This document shows, piece after piece, positions 10,881 through 22,578 of a stretch of 64,000 nucleotides of DNA. The stretch is from Toxonevra muliebris (taxonomy: Eukaryota; Arthropoda; Insecta; Diptera; Pallopteridae). The stretch is from the NCBI GenBank assembly GCA_963691655.1, contig OY829326.1, positions 110,271,388 through 110,335,387 on the forward strand, written 5' to 3'. A model generated the notes under the pieces. That model searched no databases. It saw nothing but the letters and a program-made list of their open reading frames with translations, and was not told where the DNA came from. A program made the position numbers and the translations under genes. Each line of letters starts with the position of its first letter. The first letter of the stretch is position 1.

Positions 10881-13800
10881 TATTCATAAATAATTTGTAT
10901 GAAACTGATGTTTCAATACAATAAATTAAATACGATGATGCATTTGATGATAAAAGTAGATAAATGCTTTGAAGCTTTAAGAAAAATTTTTGTTTCTGAG
11001 TTTTTTTTCAATCTTAAGGGGTTATATACGTTTTGGTACGGAAAACTTAAGGCATTGTGATTTTTTTTTGGACTATTTGAAATAATTTACTTGAAACTAG
11101 CATAACAGATATACATAGTACATATGAAAAAATATTGAAAATTGTAGAAGGTGTAGCTCTTATCCTGATGCGCGTTTTTTCTGCAGAGTCTGGCGGTGAC
11201 CATGATTGAATTTACACAAACAGCTAGACATAATTAAAAGTGCAGTGGTCCGAAGTGTTTTAAGGCCCGTTGGTTACAAATCTGCAGTTATACTTTAAAA
11301 ATTCGAACTGGCGGACGAATTTAGAGTGAAAGAAAGAGAGAATGAGAAAGTAACAACCCATGTAAATGATATAAATGATTAGTGCAATAACTAGATAACC
11401 AAATACTTTTACAAAAGTTTTTTATTGTTGTAATTTTCGTATTACCCAAACTTTACTAGGACCAGAAAGCTTCATCCAGCTAGTATCTGTACCTAGTCAA
11501 AAAGCGTTAGCCCTACAATTTTTTAACTTTTTTAAATGCTATTAAAAATGAACATTATTGTTGTGCATGTTCAAATACAAAAACAATATAAATACTCTTG
11601 GTACTGTAAATTTTTAACGAACAATAATGTCGATGTGTGAAAATTTCTATTACTTTGTTAATGAACACATTAACATTTTTCTCACACTTATGCTTGGTTT
11701 TCACTATGTCACATTCTCTGCCAAAGAGAGAAAGGAAGAATCTCCTAGATGAAATTTGCCAACATGCTGGCAAATTTGATTGAATTTGACATATTGAAAA
11801 CCAGACATTACAGCCAAAATACCGCCTCGGACAAATATCCGGGTTGTCCGCCCCTGGAGCGTATACTGTGTATATAGGGCAGCAAAATATAGAAGTAATA
11901 TTCTGAATTATTTTTCACCTCAATCAGCCTCAGGAAAATCTATTTAATTAAAATTTGTTGTTAGTCTTAAACTCAAAACTATGCATACTAATTCTTATTG
12001 TAATGCATGTTAGATTGACAGATACATATGAGGCCTTTGTTTGGAGAAATATTTATTTGATGATGGCAGCATAAAGTATTTTTCCTAATTATAATTACCT
12101 TGCACAAATTATTGGTGAGCTCCCACTCTTACAAATCTCCAATTAATAGCATTTCCCAGTTGTCATTTTCAGATTGTTTATGAAATTTGAATGATATCAA
12201 TATATACCTACATTGAATTTATAATGCAATAAAAATCAAACGAATAGCACAGTGGTCGGACTTGAATGGAGTTAGCGGCCAAAAATACTTCCAGTTGAGA
12301 TAGAAACGTGAAACTTTGGTAATGGTTTTAAAACAATGTGAAAATTATCATATGATAAAATGGGAGTGATTGAACACCTGCACATTGTCTAATATTAGAA
12401 AAAAATCCCAATGGGGGATCAGGGGAGAAAAAAACTAAAATTCTAGCTAAAATTTAATTATACCATATGGGCAAGAAAACACTAAAAATGGTATTGGCAC
12501 AACATTAATTTTATAAAAAGTACACAACAAGTTAAGAAAATTAAAATTATTTAAAAATGAAGCTAATACCTTTCTTTTTAATATGGATTTTGATTTATTT
12601 CAATACAAAATTAATTTATATTTTTTTTTAGTTTTTTAAAGTAGCACTTCACTTTCAACCTGCTCACACTGCAAGAACCAACTAATTGCATTCTCTCTGT
12701 TTTTTGAAGCTAATAAAATAAAACGAAAACTATTATACTTTTGAAAAGCTTATTCTTATAGGAAATATGGATGACACATTTGGTACCAAATTTTTTTTAT
12801 TTTTGGCCTATGGCAGTGACCAGTTTCGAATGGTTCAAAAAGTCTTTGCAAATCCACATTTTTTATTCTGTTTGTGTATAAATTATAATTGTCTAACATC
12901 CTTTGAGTCATTATTGGGGACTAACATTTTTCAATGTAGACAAATACATTCAAAAATATAAAAACTCAACGCAGACCTCTAAAGCATAGAAAAACATATT
13001 TTTTGCAACCTAAAAAAAAATTTGTGTGAATTCATGCTAAAACGTTTAGTAGTAAACCTAATCGCAAAACAACTCACAACGTAACAAAATTTTTTTCGAA
13101 AAGGTATTTTTAAATTTATTTGTAGTTTTCAGATTCTTGGTCCTGAGTTAGACCCACCACATGATATTTTTCAAAAGTACAAACCATATTTTAAATTGAT
13201 AACAAATGATCTATATATCGCTACCTTCCTGCAAAAATATGCAAAATAACTGCACAAAAGCTAGAAAGAAAAGAAAATTGTAGTAATTAGTTATATAGGA
13301 ATAAACAACTGGGCAGGAAATACTTTTTTTCTGAAATATTTTTAAAATGTCGCTTAAAACTTTCTTGTGGGAAGGTATCGACGTACACTCAAATAAAACT
13401 GAGGTATCTATTTATCTGTTTGCCCAGAATAAGATCCGAAATGGCTGAACAGATTTACTTCATTTTCAAATACTTCAAATCTCTCACTTAAGGGTACCAC
13501 CCACAATTTGGTGCGGGATATCAGTTCTTCATTTGAAAAAAACGAATTTTTTTTGAAGGTAATTTAATACATATTAAATTCGGTTTTTTTGTTTGTTTGT
13601 TAGGTTATTTAGTCTTTCAAGATTATTTTTTTTTTTTCAATTTTAATTTTCCTAGAATTATTTTTTTAGTTTGATATTAATATCATATACATATACATAG
13701 CTGTGATCAGTGAAAAACTTATTTTCGTCAAAATTAAAATATTTTCCATATTGCTGAATACTTTTTGGCAACAATTTCAATTGGTTTAACAACTTTCAAT

Positions 13801-15107
13801 TCAAATTCAAATGACAAATTATTTGAAATAAAAATTTTTTCACAAGGTTCAATTCAATTTATTATACACTCATACACTTAAAGTATTCACAAACAGTTTT
13901 TGGTCTGCTCAATATTTATATGAATATAACAAGTATGCATATATGGTATGTAGTTATGTATAGTATATATATTTTGAAAATATCAAATACATTGATGCTT
14001 ACTTAAATAAAAAAGCCTTAAGTAAGCTCTATGCTTTTGACCTCATAAATATTAAAAAATACTACTTTTTGTGGGATATTTGATATTTTAGTAAATATAT
14101 ATTTTTTCTCTTGTTTTTATTTTTGTATAAAATTCTACTTGTTTTTTGGATGTATTGGATTTCTGTAAGCATCATATATTTTTTTACATACAAATACGAT
14201 TAAAAGAGATTTAATACTTTATTTAATTTATACCTGACATGAAAGTGTAAGTAAATATAGAAAATTTTAATTTTGGAATAAAATTTATGTAAGAAAAGAG
14301 GTTGTTTCTTTACGAAAATTTAAAGATATTCATTTCAAAGATTTTTTAAATATATGTAAGTACATAAGACAAAAAACACATTCACACATCACGTAACCAT
14401 AATAAGATTTACCACAAAGAAAAATATTTCAATTAAAAAAAATGCCACAATTTATTTTTACCAGAAAAATGCCACAGTACATAATTAATGTTTGTAATAT
14501 ATGTGTAAATAGTTTTTATACTTGCATTTGTTGGAATTATATTTTTCTTACTTCTATTAAAAGTTTCATCCTAGAATGGAATGCAAAAAATCTAATAGTT
14601 TTACCTAAGAAATCATTGAAAATTATTTGATAAAAAATATATTTGATTGATAAATTTAATAAATTTATATTTGAGTTACAAATGAATCCAAAAATATTCG
14701 AATTAAATAAGAAAGCTGTTCAATCAATTAAAAATAGGTGCTTAAAGAATGAAGAAAGTATTTATTTGTTTTTTTTTTTTTTCTTGTTTAAATTTGACAG
14801 TTTTTGTTTTATTTGAATCAGATTTAACGGTGATTTATACCATAAAACTTCAAAAGGCATAGGGTTGGTTTTTGTCAGAAAGAAGAAGGGTAAAGTTAAA
14901 CTTCTCCATTATTACTCGTCCCAAATCGTCAACAGAAAGCAGTTCTCGAAAAAAAAGTTTATTAGCATCTTTTTAACACTCATAAAACTCACTGCATTTA
15001 CAAACAAAATTAGAGAAAATTTGTGGTGTTTCTAATGGTTTGGCGGTATACTGTAGGGTGTAGATTTCTTCTATGTTTATTGTACCTCAAATGTTTTGTT
15101 ACGATGT
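10881..15107. other. Long AT-rich gene-free stretch
   Basis: About 4.2 kb without any supported gene. Simple A/T runs dominate. Phrases such as GGGGTTATATACGTTTTGGTAC (about 11020) and GGGTACCACCCACAATTTGGT (about 13493) look repeat-derived. Two CAGTGGTC phrases (11242 and 12251) resemble hAT ends but have no inverted partner. Confidence 0.4.
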
Positions 15108-15115
15108 GTTACGAC

Positions 15116-15813
15116 TAGTGATGATTCGATACAAGTAAATACAAGTAAAAACTCGATAATTTTCATTCGATTCAAGTACTTTTTTTACTCGATGCTATAA
15201 CATAAGTATTTTACTTGGTATCGACAACAAAAAGGTACTCGTTACTCGGATACTCGATACTTTTGGAAAACATTGATTTATAAAACTGAAATATTGTTAT
15301 ATAATATTTAAAATTGTGGATCATTTTACAGTATGACAATATTGTAGTACAGTATTGAAGTTCTATAAGATATTTCCGGTCATGCATGTAGAACAAATGT
15401 TTATTGAAACCTTTTCATTAAAATAAAATATTTTTAACAAGCCTTAATCTGTTGATTAGTTTTCCTTCTGTTATAAATTTTCTAGCGATTTGCTAAATTA
15501 AATTAAAGTCATTTCTATATGATTCACGTGTTTCCAGTGGAAATATCTCAAAAACATGATTTATTGGCAAAAAACTCGTGTTGAGTAGTGCAAACTGTAG
15601 GCTCAACCATATTGTATAACAATGAGCCATTCTGGCGTGAATGCTTTCTTTGACAACCACTTAAAAAAAGAGTAATTTGTCTCTTTAAACAAGTATTCGA
15701 TAAAAGTACATATTCGATACTTTTTTCCTATATTTTCGGTAGCATCGATACTTTTATTCGATACAAATAATGAGTAAAAGTATCGATACTATGTGGGTAT
15801 CGAATCAACACTA
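15116..15813. mobile_element. Non-autonomous hAT element, 698 bp
   Basis: Terminal inverted repeats TAGTGATGATTCGATAC and TAGTGTTGATTCGATAC (one mismatch in 17). The flanks are GTTACGAC (15108-15115) and GTTACGAT (15814-15821), an 8-bp target duplication with one change. Both end regions are packed with short TCGATAC/GTATCGA and TACTCG motifs in both orientations, likely transposase-binding sites. A fragment of the SINE lies inside. No transposase remains. Confidence 0.88.
15590..15664 (+). mobile_element. 3' fragment of the SINE
   Basis: The stretch AAACTGTAGG...CAACCA...GTATAACAATGAGCC...GACAACCACTT aligns with the last 80 bp of the SINE body (AAACTGTAGG, CCAACTATGTGG, CACAATGGGCC, GACAGCCACT) with many substitutions. 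The tRNA head and CCTAA tail are missing. It is the oldest copy in the window by divergence. Confidence 0.7.
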
Positions 15814-15821
15814 GTTACGAT

Positions 15822-17085
15822 CAGGGGAGAAGTGGTCAAAATTGGTCAAAAATTGCGTTACATAATATGTGAACAGCCCCTAATGTATAACGGAATATTT
15901 TACCAAGAATCTATTAATAAATTTATTTTTTTTGGTTTTTGAGAGAATTAATTAGAGAACACCACACAGAAAAATACCAAGGACATTGTCTAATCCCATA
16001 AAAATTAAAAATACTACAAAGGTGAAAAATGCCACAAATTCTGGATAACTACAAATGCAAGTTTTCACAATTTCTTGTTGGTTTTTTCAATAAAAATTAA
16101 GTTAAAATTTTTATTTTGGTTTGTTTTTGTCTCTCATGTTGTGTGAAAATGAACATAAAAATTTATTGTGCAACGGCATTAGCCACGCCTTCACTCACAT
16201 CTTCTCCGCGCCTTCTCCCACGCTTTCTCCCGCCCATAAAAGTTAAGTAAACTTTTCCAGCTACCTGTGCCACTTAGGAAATAAAACAGAAAACTGAAAG
16301 GAAAAGTTTTTTTTTTTTTTTAAGTTTACCTTTTATTTTTTGTGATGCATATGTATGAATATTGCATATCGCACAAATCTTCACGTCATCAAGGATCTAA
16401 GGATAAATGTAAGTATGTATAGTGGAAGACTAAAAATGATGCAAGTATGCAAAGTTTTTAGTACACACGTAATATACATATGTATGTAGCTATTGATAAT
16501 ATTGTTGTTGTTAAAAATTTATAGTATAAGTTGCGTGGTAACACCACAAATGTGCAAGTAGTAAGTGGTAAGAGTAAAGTCAACAATTGGAACGAGTTGA
16601 AGCTGAAATGATGCAACAAAGTGATTGACAAGTGCGGTAAAGAAAGAAGAAAAAGAGGAAGGGTAAAATAAACGTGCTACAGAATGTTGCTTTATCAAAT
16701 CTACTACATAAAGGTTAATACGTGTCTATATAATTTAGTATGAAATATGTTTTTGATATACGCACATATTTAAGACACAAAAATATGTATGAAACTTTAA
16801 CAACATTGTTGCTGTTTTCTTTGTTATTGCTTAAGCTTCATTATTTTTTTTTAGTTTTGTGCTTGCTTGCAAATGATAGAAAATAATATATCAGAGATGC
16901 CATAAAAAGAATCATACAACAGTTTTTCTAAGAATGCTCAATAATTCCGATTACTGAACTGTACGAGTATTTATTGCATATACATACATAGTAAAATTCA
17001 CTGTAATTTCATTTTACAGTTGCACGTTTACAATACTTTGTATTTGTATACGTATTTTATACACATATAATAATGGGTATATATG
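15822..17085. other. AT-rich gene-free stretch
   Basis: No gene recognised. A pyrimidine-rich patch at 16185-16235 (ACGCCTTCACTC..., CTTCTCCCACGC) has raised GC and no element structure. I cannot say whether it is regulatory. Confidence 0.35.
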
Positions 17086-17866
17086 TAGGGGAGTGTCGTC
17101 AGAGTTGGAGCATATTCTGACTTTTGCTCATAACTTCCGTTGAATGCCGGATTTTTATTAATGTTGCATATCGCTGAAAAGATTCTTCAAATTGCAATGT
17201 TTTTGCTGAACATTAAAATATAATTGGATTAACACAATAATTCAGGAGTTATGGACATTTACACAAAACTGAAATTGTAGTCAGGGTCGGAGCACTGTAA
17301 AAAATGAATAAGAAATGATAGAATATGATTGAATATAACATGAAAATCAAAGAAAAAGGAAAAATTACTCTTGCAAACCGGGAAAAGAGACCTAATATCT
17401 AATTAAAAATTCGTCTGTGTGGCTTTTAAGGAAAATTGCTTTTTTATACACGATACGATATACATGAAAAATACGCACGGGTAAAAAAAATTCTTTCCAG
17501 AGTCAAAGCGCATCCTTACAAAAAAATGTTCGGTGTTTCAACCCTGATTACAAGCACTGCTCCGACCCAGACAACACACGTATTTAAGCGTATTTAAGTT
17601 AACTTACTTTGATGTTTGGATATTATATTTTTAAATTAATTCATTTTTTCTGGCACTGTATAAAAGTTTTTTTACTTTTTTTTTAACACGCAGTTACGTA
17701 ACACTTATATACACTTCCCGCTCTGAAGTCGAAATGACATGAAAAGTTTGCTTTCATTATGACAAACAATATTGTATATTAACTTAATGGAAGCCAGTGA
17801 GATATAACGGAGAAAACGACACTGTCTCTACCATGACAGCGCCCCGACCATGACTATACTCCTCTA
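17086..17866. mobile_element. Pogo-like TIR element, 781 bp
   Basis: The left end reads TAGGGGAGTGTCGTCAGAG and the complement of the right end reads TAGAGGAGTATAGTCATGG. These are imperfect inverted repeats of about 27 bp starting with TA. Inner copies of the end motif sit at 17283 (GGTCGGAGCACTG) and 17567 (CACTGCTCCGACC), inverted to each other. The design (TA target, TAGGGGA start, repeated internal end motifs) matches the element at 24717-25600. No coding remains. Confidence 0.65.
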
Positions 17867-18429
17867 TGTATTTGTAAAGTTTAACTACAACCAAAAATCG
17901 TTGGTTATATTTTTCTATTTTTGATTTTGTGTGTTTATTATGATTGAGTATTTAAGTATTTTTCTCTCAAATTCCCAAAATTTAGTACTGCTGCAGTTTT
18001 ATTTGTTAAGTCATAAAAGCACAGGGCAAAACTTGTTTGTAGTTTGGTAATGATGGGAATATATGAAAAAAGATTATTTAGAAAGTTTTAATTTCACTGA
18101 CACACCCCCCAATCAAAAGAAAATCATCTACATGTGCCAACTTATATCAATTTTCTACTTGCAAACGCAACAAAAATAAACGTACCTTGCAGTTTTGCTT
18201 TAATAAATAACACCGCATGCTAGATTCCTAGAATTGAATTTATCAAAATTCAGTTAATTTATATAAACTAGTTGGATAATTAACTTTAAATATTCTCGAT
18301 AGACGTATCGAAATAAATGTTTGGTTTTTGAGTGTAGAATTTTTGGCAGTTCTCTTGTGATATGTGACATATATAGAAACCCGAAAAACGCTTACAAATT
18401 ATCGTCATAATCGGGCTACTAGCAAGAAA

Positions 18430-18590
18430 TTAGTTAATAAGCAAAATTGTCACATTTGGTATGATGAGCAACCAAGAGCTACAAATGCGGCATATGAAAT
18501 GACGGGACGGAACCATTTGTCGGTATTTATTTAAAGATGCCGATGACCATAACGTTACCGTCAATGGCACTGGCCGCTGGTGAAAATTGC
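18430..18590 (+). pseudogene. Mariner-family transposase relic
   Basis: Conceptual translation gives LVNKQNCHIWYDEQPRA, followed about 70 bases later, in another frame, by YLFKDADDHNVTVNG. In Tc1/mariner-superfamily transposases of insects these two blocks occur in this order (YVNKQNCRIW...; ...YFF.DADG.NVTVNG), in the catalytic domain between the first and second acidic residues. The frames are broken and both ends of the element are missing. It belongs to the same group as the relic at 57524-58294, in the opposite orientation. Dead copy. Confidence 0.75.
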
Positions 18591-18599
18591 TACTTTGAG

Positions 18600-19490
18600 G
18601 TATATTTAGACATGAAATCTACTCGAAACGCACATTAAAGTTGTTTTAAGATTGTTTAGCATGGAGAAGAGTTCATTTCTCTCATGGGTTGTCACTACCA
18701 TACGAGCTTAACTCCTTGAAATATACTTCGGAACCCTAAAACATAGAGTGGGTGGGTACCACTTTCAAATCAGGAATGAGCTGGGATAGATTTGAAATAA
18801 AAGTAGAAAATGGTACCCAAGAGAACATTCATCAAGCTGACAAAGTCAATGCTTTAACTTTTCAGTCTTTCATTATATAATTTGATCATTAAGGAATGAA
18901 TTAAATCCATTTTCTTTTAAATAAAAATTAATAAATGTCATAAAAATGTAATAAGTATGAGATGCCTAGATTTGTTGATTTTGATTTGCACAGTACTGTA
19001 TATAAAATAATCTTAAAAAAGTAAATGGCACTTTTGTACTTTTTCGGTGTTTTTTTTTTCTTATTTTTTGGAAAACTAAACACTAGAAGATTAAAAGGTC
19101 ACCTTTCATTTCTTAATATTGGGAAAATCTTTAGGAATAAGTAAAACTATCGGTGAAAAGGTGCAACATTTTGTACATATCCAGCATAAACTAAATGGAA
19201 AATTTATGACTTGGTAGTTCAGGAAATCTATTTAATAAAGTCTTTAGGCTTCATCGAAAGCTCCGAATAGTTTTTGACATAAAAAATAAATAGGCATAGT
19301 CTTCAAAGTTGGTGCAACAATAGGTCTAGGTGCAGCTATAAACCTAAATAACATTCCTTTTAGAAGCTATATTTTGACATTGCTTTGAACACAAGTTTAA
19401 GATACTAAAAGTAAAAAAATGAAAATATAACGAAGGTTGAAAAATTAAGTAAATAAAAGTGTGTGTCTTTAAAAAAATTATGAATATAAC
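18600..19490. other. AT-rich gene-free stretch
   Basis: No gene or element end recognised. The phrase GGGTGGGTACCACTTTCAAATCAG at about 18750 resembles the dispersed repeat near 10440. Confidence 0.35.
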
Positions 19491-19496
19491 CTTACA

Positions 19497-19872
19497 ATCT
19501 TTTTTTAACCCTTTTTCTCTTCTATCTCTCTCTCTCTTTTCTTTCTCATCTTTTCTTATTTTTTCGATCATTTCTCTTTTTCCCTCCTCCTTTTCCTGTT
19601 ATCCTCTTTCCACCCCCTTCCTCTCTTTCTGTCACCCCTAGCACTTATTTTCTCTCCCTCTCCCAACACTTTCCTACTTTCTCTCATCCCCTCTTCTTCC
19701 ATTTTAACCCTTTTTCCCTTCACACCATTTTATTCTTTCTCACCTCTTTTGCTTCTTTTATTGCCTCACCTCTATCTCTTTTCTCTTTTCTCTTCCATTT
19801 CTCCTTCATTCTTATTTTCCCTATCCACACCATCTGTTCTTCACTTTCTCTTTCTCTATCATTTTCCCACCC
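19497..19872 (+). repeat. ~375-bp polypyrimidine tract
   Basis: The + strand is almost entirely C and T, with scattered A, for about 375 bases and carries no regular unit. Examples are CTCTCTCTCTC and CCCTCCTCC. Frames on both strands here (Ser/Phe/Leu-rich, or Lys/Glu/Arg-rich) are composition artefacts. Such tracts can form intramolecular triplexes in vitro. Confidence 0.85.
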
Positions 19873-19899
19873 TTTGGTGAGAAAATAAAAATGTGTTGT

Positions 19900-20000
19900 G
19901 GGGTGGGAAAAGGTAAGAAAATCAAAAGAAAAGCAAACAAGGGAGGATAGAGTTGGAATATCCTCCCTTTTCTTTTCATTTTCTCACCTTTTCCCACCCC
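19900..20000. repeat. 101-bp perfect-arm hairpin (purine/pyrimidine)
   Basis: The left arm starts GGGGTGGGAAAAGGT and the right arm ends ACCTTTTCCCACCCC. Arms of about 46-49 bases are nearly exact complements, including GGGAGGATA/TATCCTCCC beside a short centre. One arm is nearly pure purine and the other nearly pure pyrimidine. It directly follows the polypyrimidine tract. Confidence 0.85.
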
Positions 20001-20009
20001 TCTTTCCCT

Positions 20010-21959
20010 CTTTGCTGTACACGTGTCAGTTGTTAATTGCAAATTTCCATATAAAACTGAATGGGTAAAAATAACTTGTTAATAAACTCACAACTCCTAC
20101 AATTTTAGTGCTAAAAGTTCGACGGATGTGTGGTTGGCAAGGCTGACAAATTATTCACTAATTATACTTTAGCGAGTTATAGGAACATTTAATTTTTCTA
20201 TAAGTGAAAAATAATCAGGCAGAAGAATCGAGCTACCTACTTTCTTGTACAATGCTTTTCAAAACTATTTGCAAAATAATAAATTAATAGATCGATTCTT
20301 GGAGCACTGTATTAAACATTGGATAATATGTCATTATATGTCATAACTAGTATGTATGGATGTAGTTTTTAAACAGAAAAATCAATAAAAGGAATAAAGA
20401 GTCAATGAAAAAAAAGCTATGAAATAAATTCAATATTAAGCATGGCTTAAATTATGAGGGATTGTCATACATGACCACAACAGCAATGCAACAACAGCCC
20501 AACCAAAAAAAAAAAATTAATAATAATAATAATAATCTACTTCCGCTTGTTAAGCACAGTAACGGATATTAATAACGGAAATTTGATATAAAATATTAAT
20601 TATACTTTAAAATTAATATTTATATACATATTTATATAAGCGTGCATATATATGTAGCTGAATATAATTACATACATATATGTATGTACTATGTATATTT
20701 ATACATAAGAATCAAATTCTATAATAATTATACACAATTGCAGCTGCACAGAATCATTTTCTGTTTCAATGTATTTGTGTATTTGCGTACATTGTTGTGC
20801 AACAGTGTTTGGTGTGTTATTTCAGATACCAGCTAAGTAATCATTCAACCATCCATTCACCCTCTCCTACCTCTACCTCTTTGTATTATATGCAATGCTA
20901 TCAATATTAAAATTAATGAACCTGAATTTAATGAATTTTTGCTGTTGCCTGATTGCATGCATTTCATTGGCAATATGTAGTAAAATGATATCGATAAAAT
21001 TTTTAAACTTAATGACGCTGAAATTAATGACTTACATAAAAAATATTTTAAGGTATTTGCAATAGATGCCAAAGTTAAATTTAACTCTCAATAGCTCTAA
21101 GAATTTAATATTTAACAATTTGTTTGTAAATAAAAAGACCGAAATTTATTAAAAATTAGATTTCTAAATACGATGAAATTAGATTCCAAACGCATGAAAG
21201 CTGCATTCGTTAATCCAGTTGACGATACCCAATTTTGCTAATTTGGCAGACTCGATACTTGCTGAAAGCTAAACCAATTGAAACAAAAAAAAAAACATCT
21301 TTTCACTTCACACCATAATATTAAGCTTAAAATTAATGGCATAAAATCTAAGCGTCTTCTTTTAGATGCGTACCTATTTCCCCTTGCTTTGACAGTTTTC
21401 AGCCTCGGTTATTTTCCTGGAATTTATTATTTACACTTCTACTTATTTTTATATGCTGAAATTTCATTTACAACATTGAAATCCTTCTTTACTTATTAAA
21501 TTTTTATGTTCATATTGGCTTTTTCTATTAAATTAAAGCCATTTACTGTTTACCTTTTCTTTCTAAAATGAAAAAAAATTATATATAAATTTATAAATGA
21601 AGATTGATGCTCACAAAATAACCGGCAACAGTAGCAACCACCTCGCTTTATTATATAAATACATATATTTACGTATGTATACGCATTTCTCGGTATAAAT
21701 TATTGATAAACTCATATGCCCTTGACAAATATACTTACCAATATTTATGTATTCACATCACTGACAACAAATTAATGTCAAACACTGACATACTTTGATG
21801 GTTCTATATTAAACTTTAAGTTACACTCGTACATTGGTACAGAGGCGATTTTAGAATTTGGAGTTAGAGGGGGCTAATTTAGGTAAATTATAGAAAAAAA
21901 TCAAAATTTTGATAAATAGTAGAATTCAAAGCAGGTAAATATTTTATTCAGATCGTAAT
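20010..21959. other. AT-rich gene-free stretch with (TAA)n
   Basis: No gene. A (TAA)n microsatellite lies at about 20517-20536 and TATG/TACATA-type simple sequence at about 20640-20700. Frames at 20642-20836, 20857-21072 and 21278-21499 have no recognisable domains. Confidence 0.45.
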
Positions 21960-22125
21960 TAGACCAAAAATTAGACAGGAATTCAGCCTAACACTCAGAT
22001 TAAATTCACACCTAGATTTAAACCAAAAATCTGTCAAAAATTCCAACCAAATTCAAACCAAAATTCACTCCAAGACTCAAATCAAAATTCAGTCCAAAAT
22101 TTAAACCAAAATCAGACTGAAAATT
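21960..22125 (+). repeat. Degenerate AAATTCAAACCA minisatellite
   Basis: The motif (C)AAAATTCA/AACCAAAATT recurs about ten times with an irregular spacing of 11-14 bases. It includes CCAACCAAATTCAAACC and CAAAATTCAGTCC. No element boundaries were identified. Confidence 0.6.
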
Positions 22126-22578
22126 AGTCTACATAACAGGCCATAATATTAAAGCAAAAAAACAGATTAAAAGCCACACCAATCACCACTCTCTTAGCTC
22201 TCTAAAAAGAAGGCTCCTGAAACCTATGAACTGCTCCTGAAATTTCAGATTCAGGGGTAGTTCAAGTCAAGATTCTTGGAAACGGCTGCCTTCGTGGATC
22301 TGCAGTATTTTTAATTTAGCTCAATCAATCTTTAGAAAAATTTCAATTTCTTATAAAAATAAAATTTTTCCATGATTTATTTGGGTTGAAAAATTCATTT
22401 TTCTAGCTAAATAAAAGGTAAGTTATAAGAGTTTTTCTCAAACTTAATCGACAAAAGGTTCTTTTTAAGACCTACTCTTAATATGAAAAAAAATAAAGAG
22501 CACTACTGATCACGGAAAGTGATTTACTATGGTACCGATAAGTGTAGCCAGCCGTAGGTATTTCGCAAACTAAAGCAT

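Noticed and set aside
11242..12263. Two CAGTGGTC(C/G)GA phrases resembling hAT ends
   Set aside because: They are in the same orientation and no inverted partner or 8-bp duplication was found.
19344..20042. Open frames on both strands in the polypyrimidine region
   Set aside because: Pure composition effect of CT-rich sequence; no domains.
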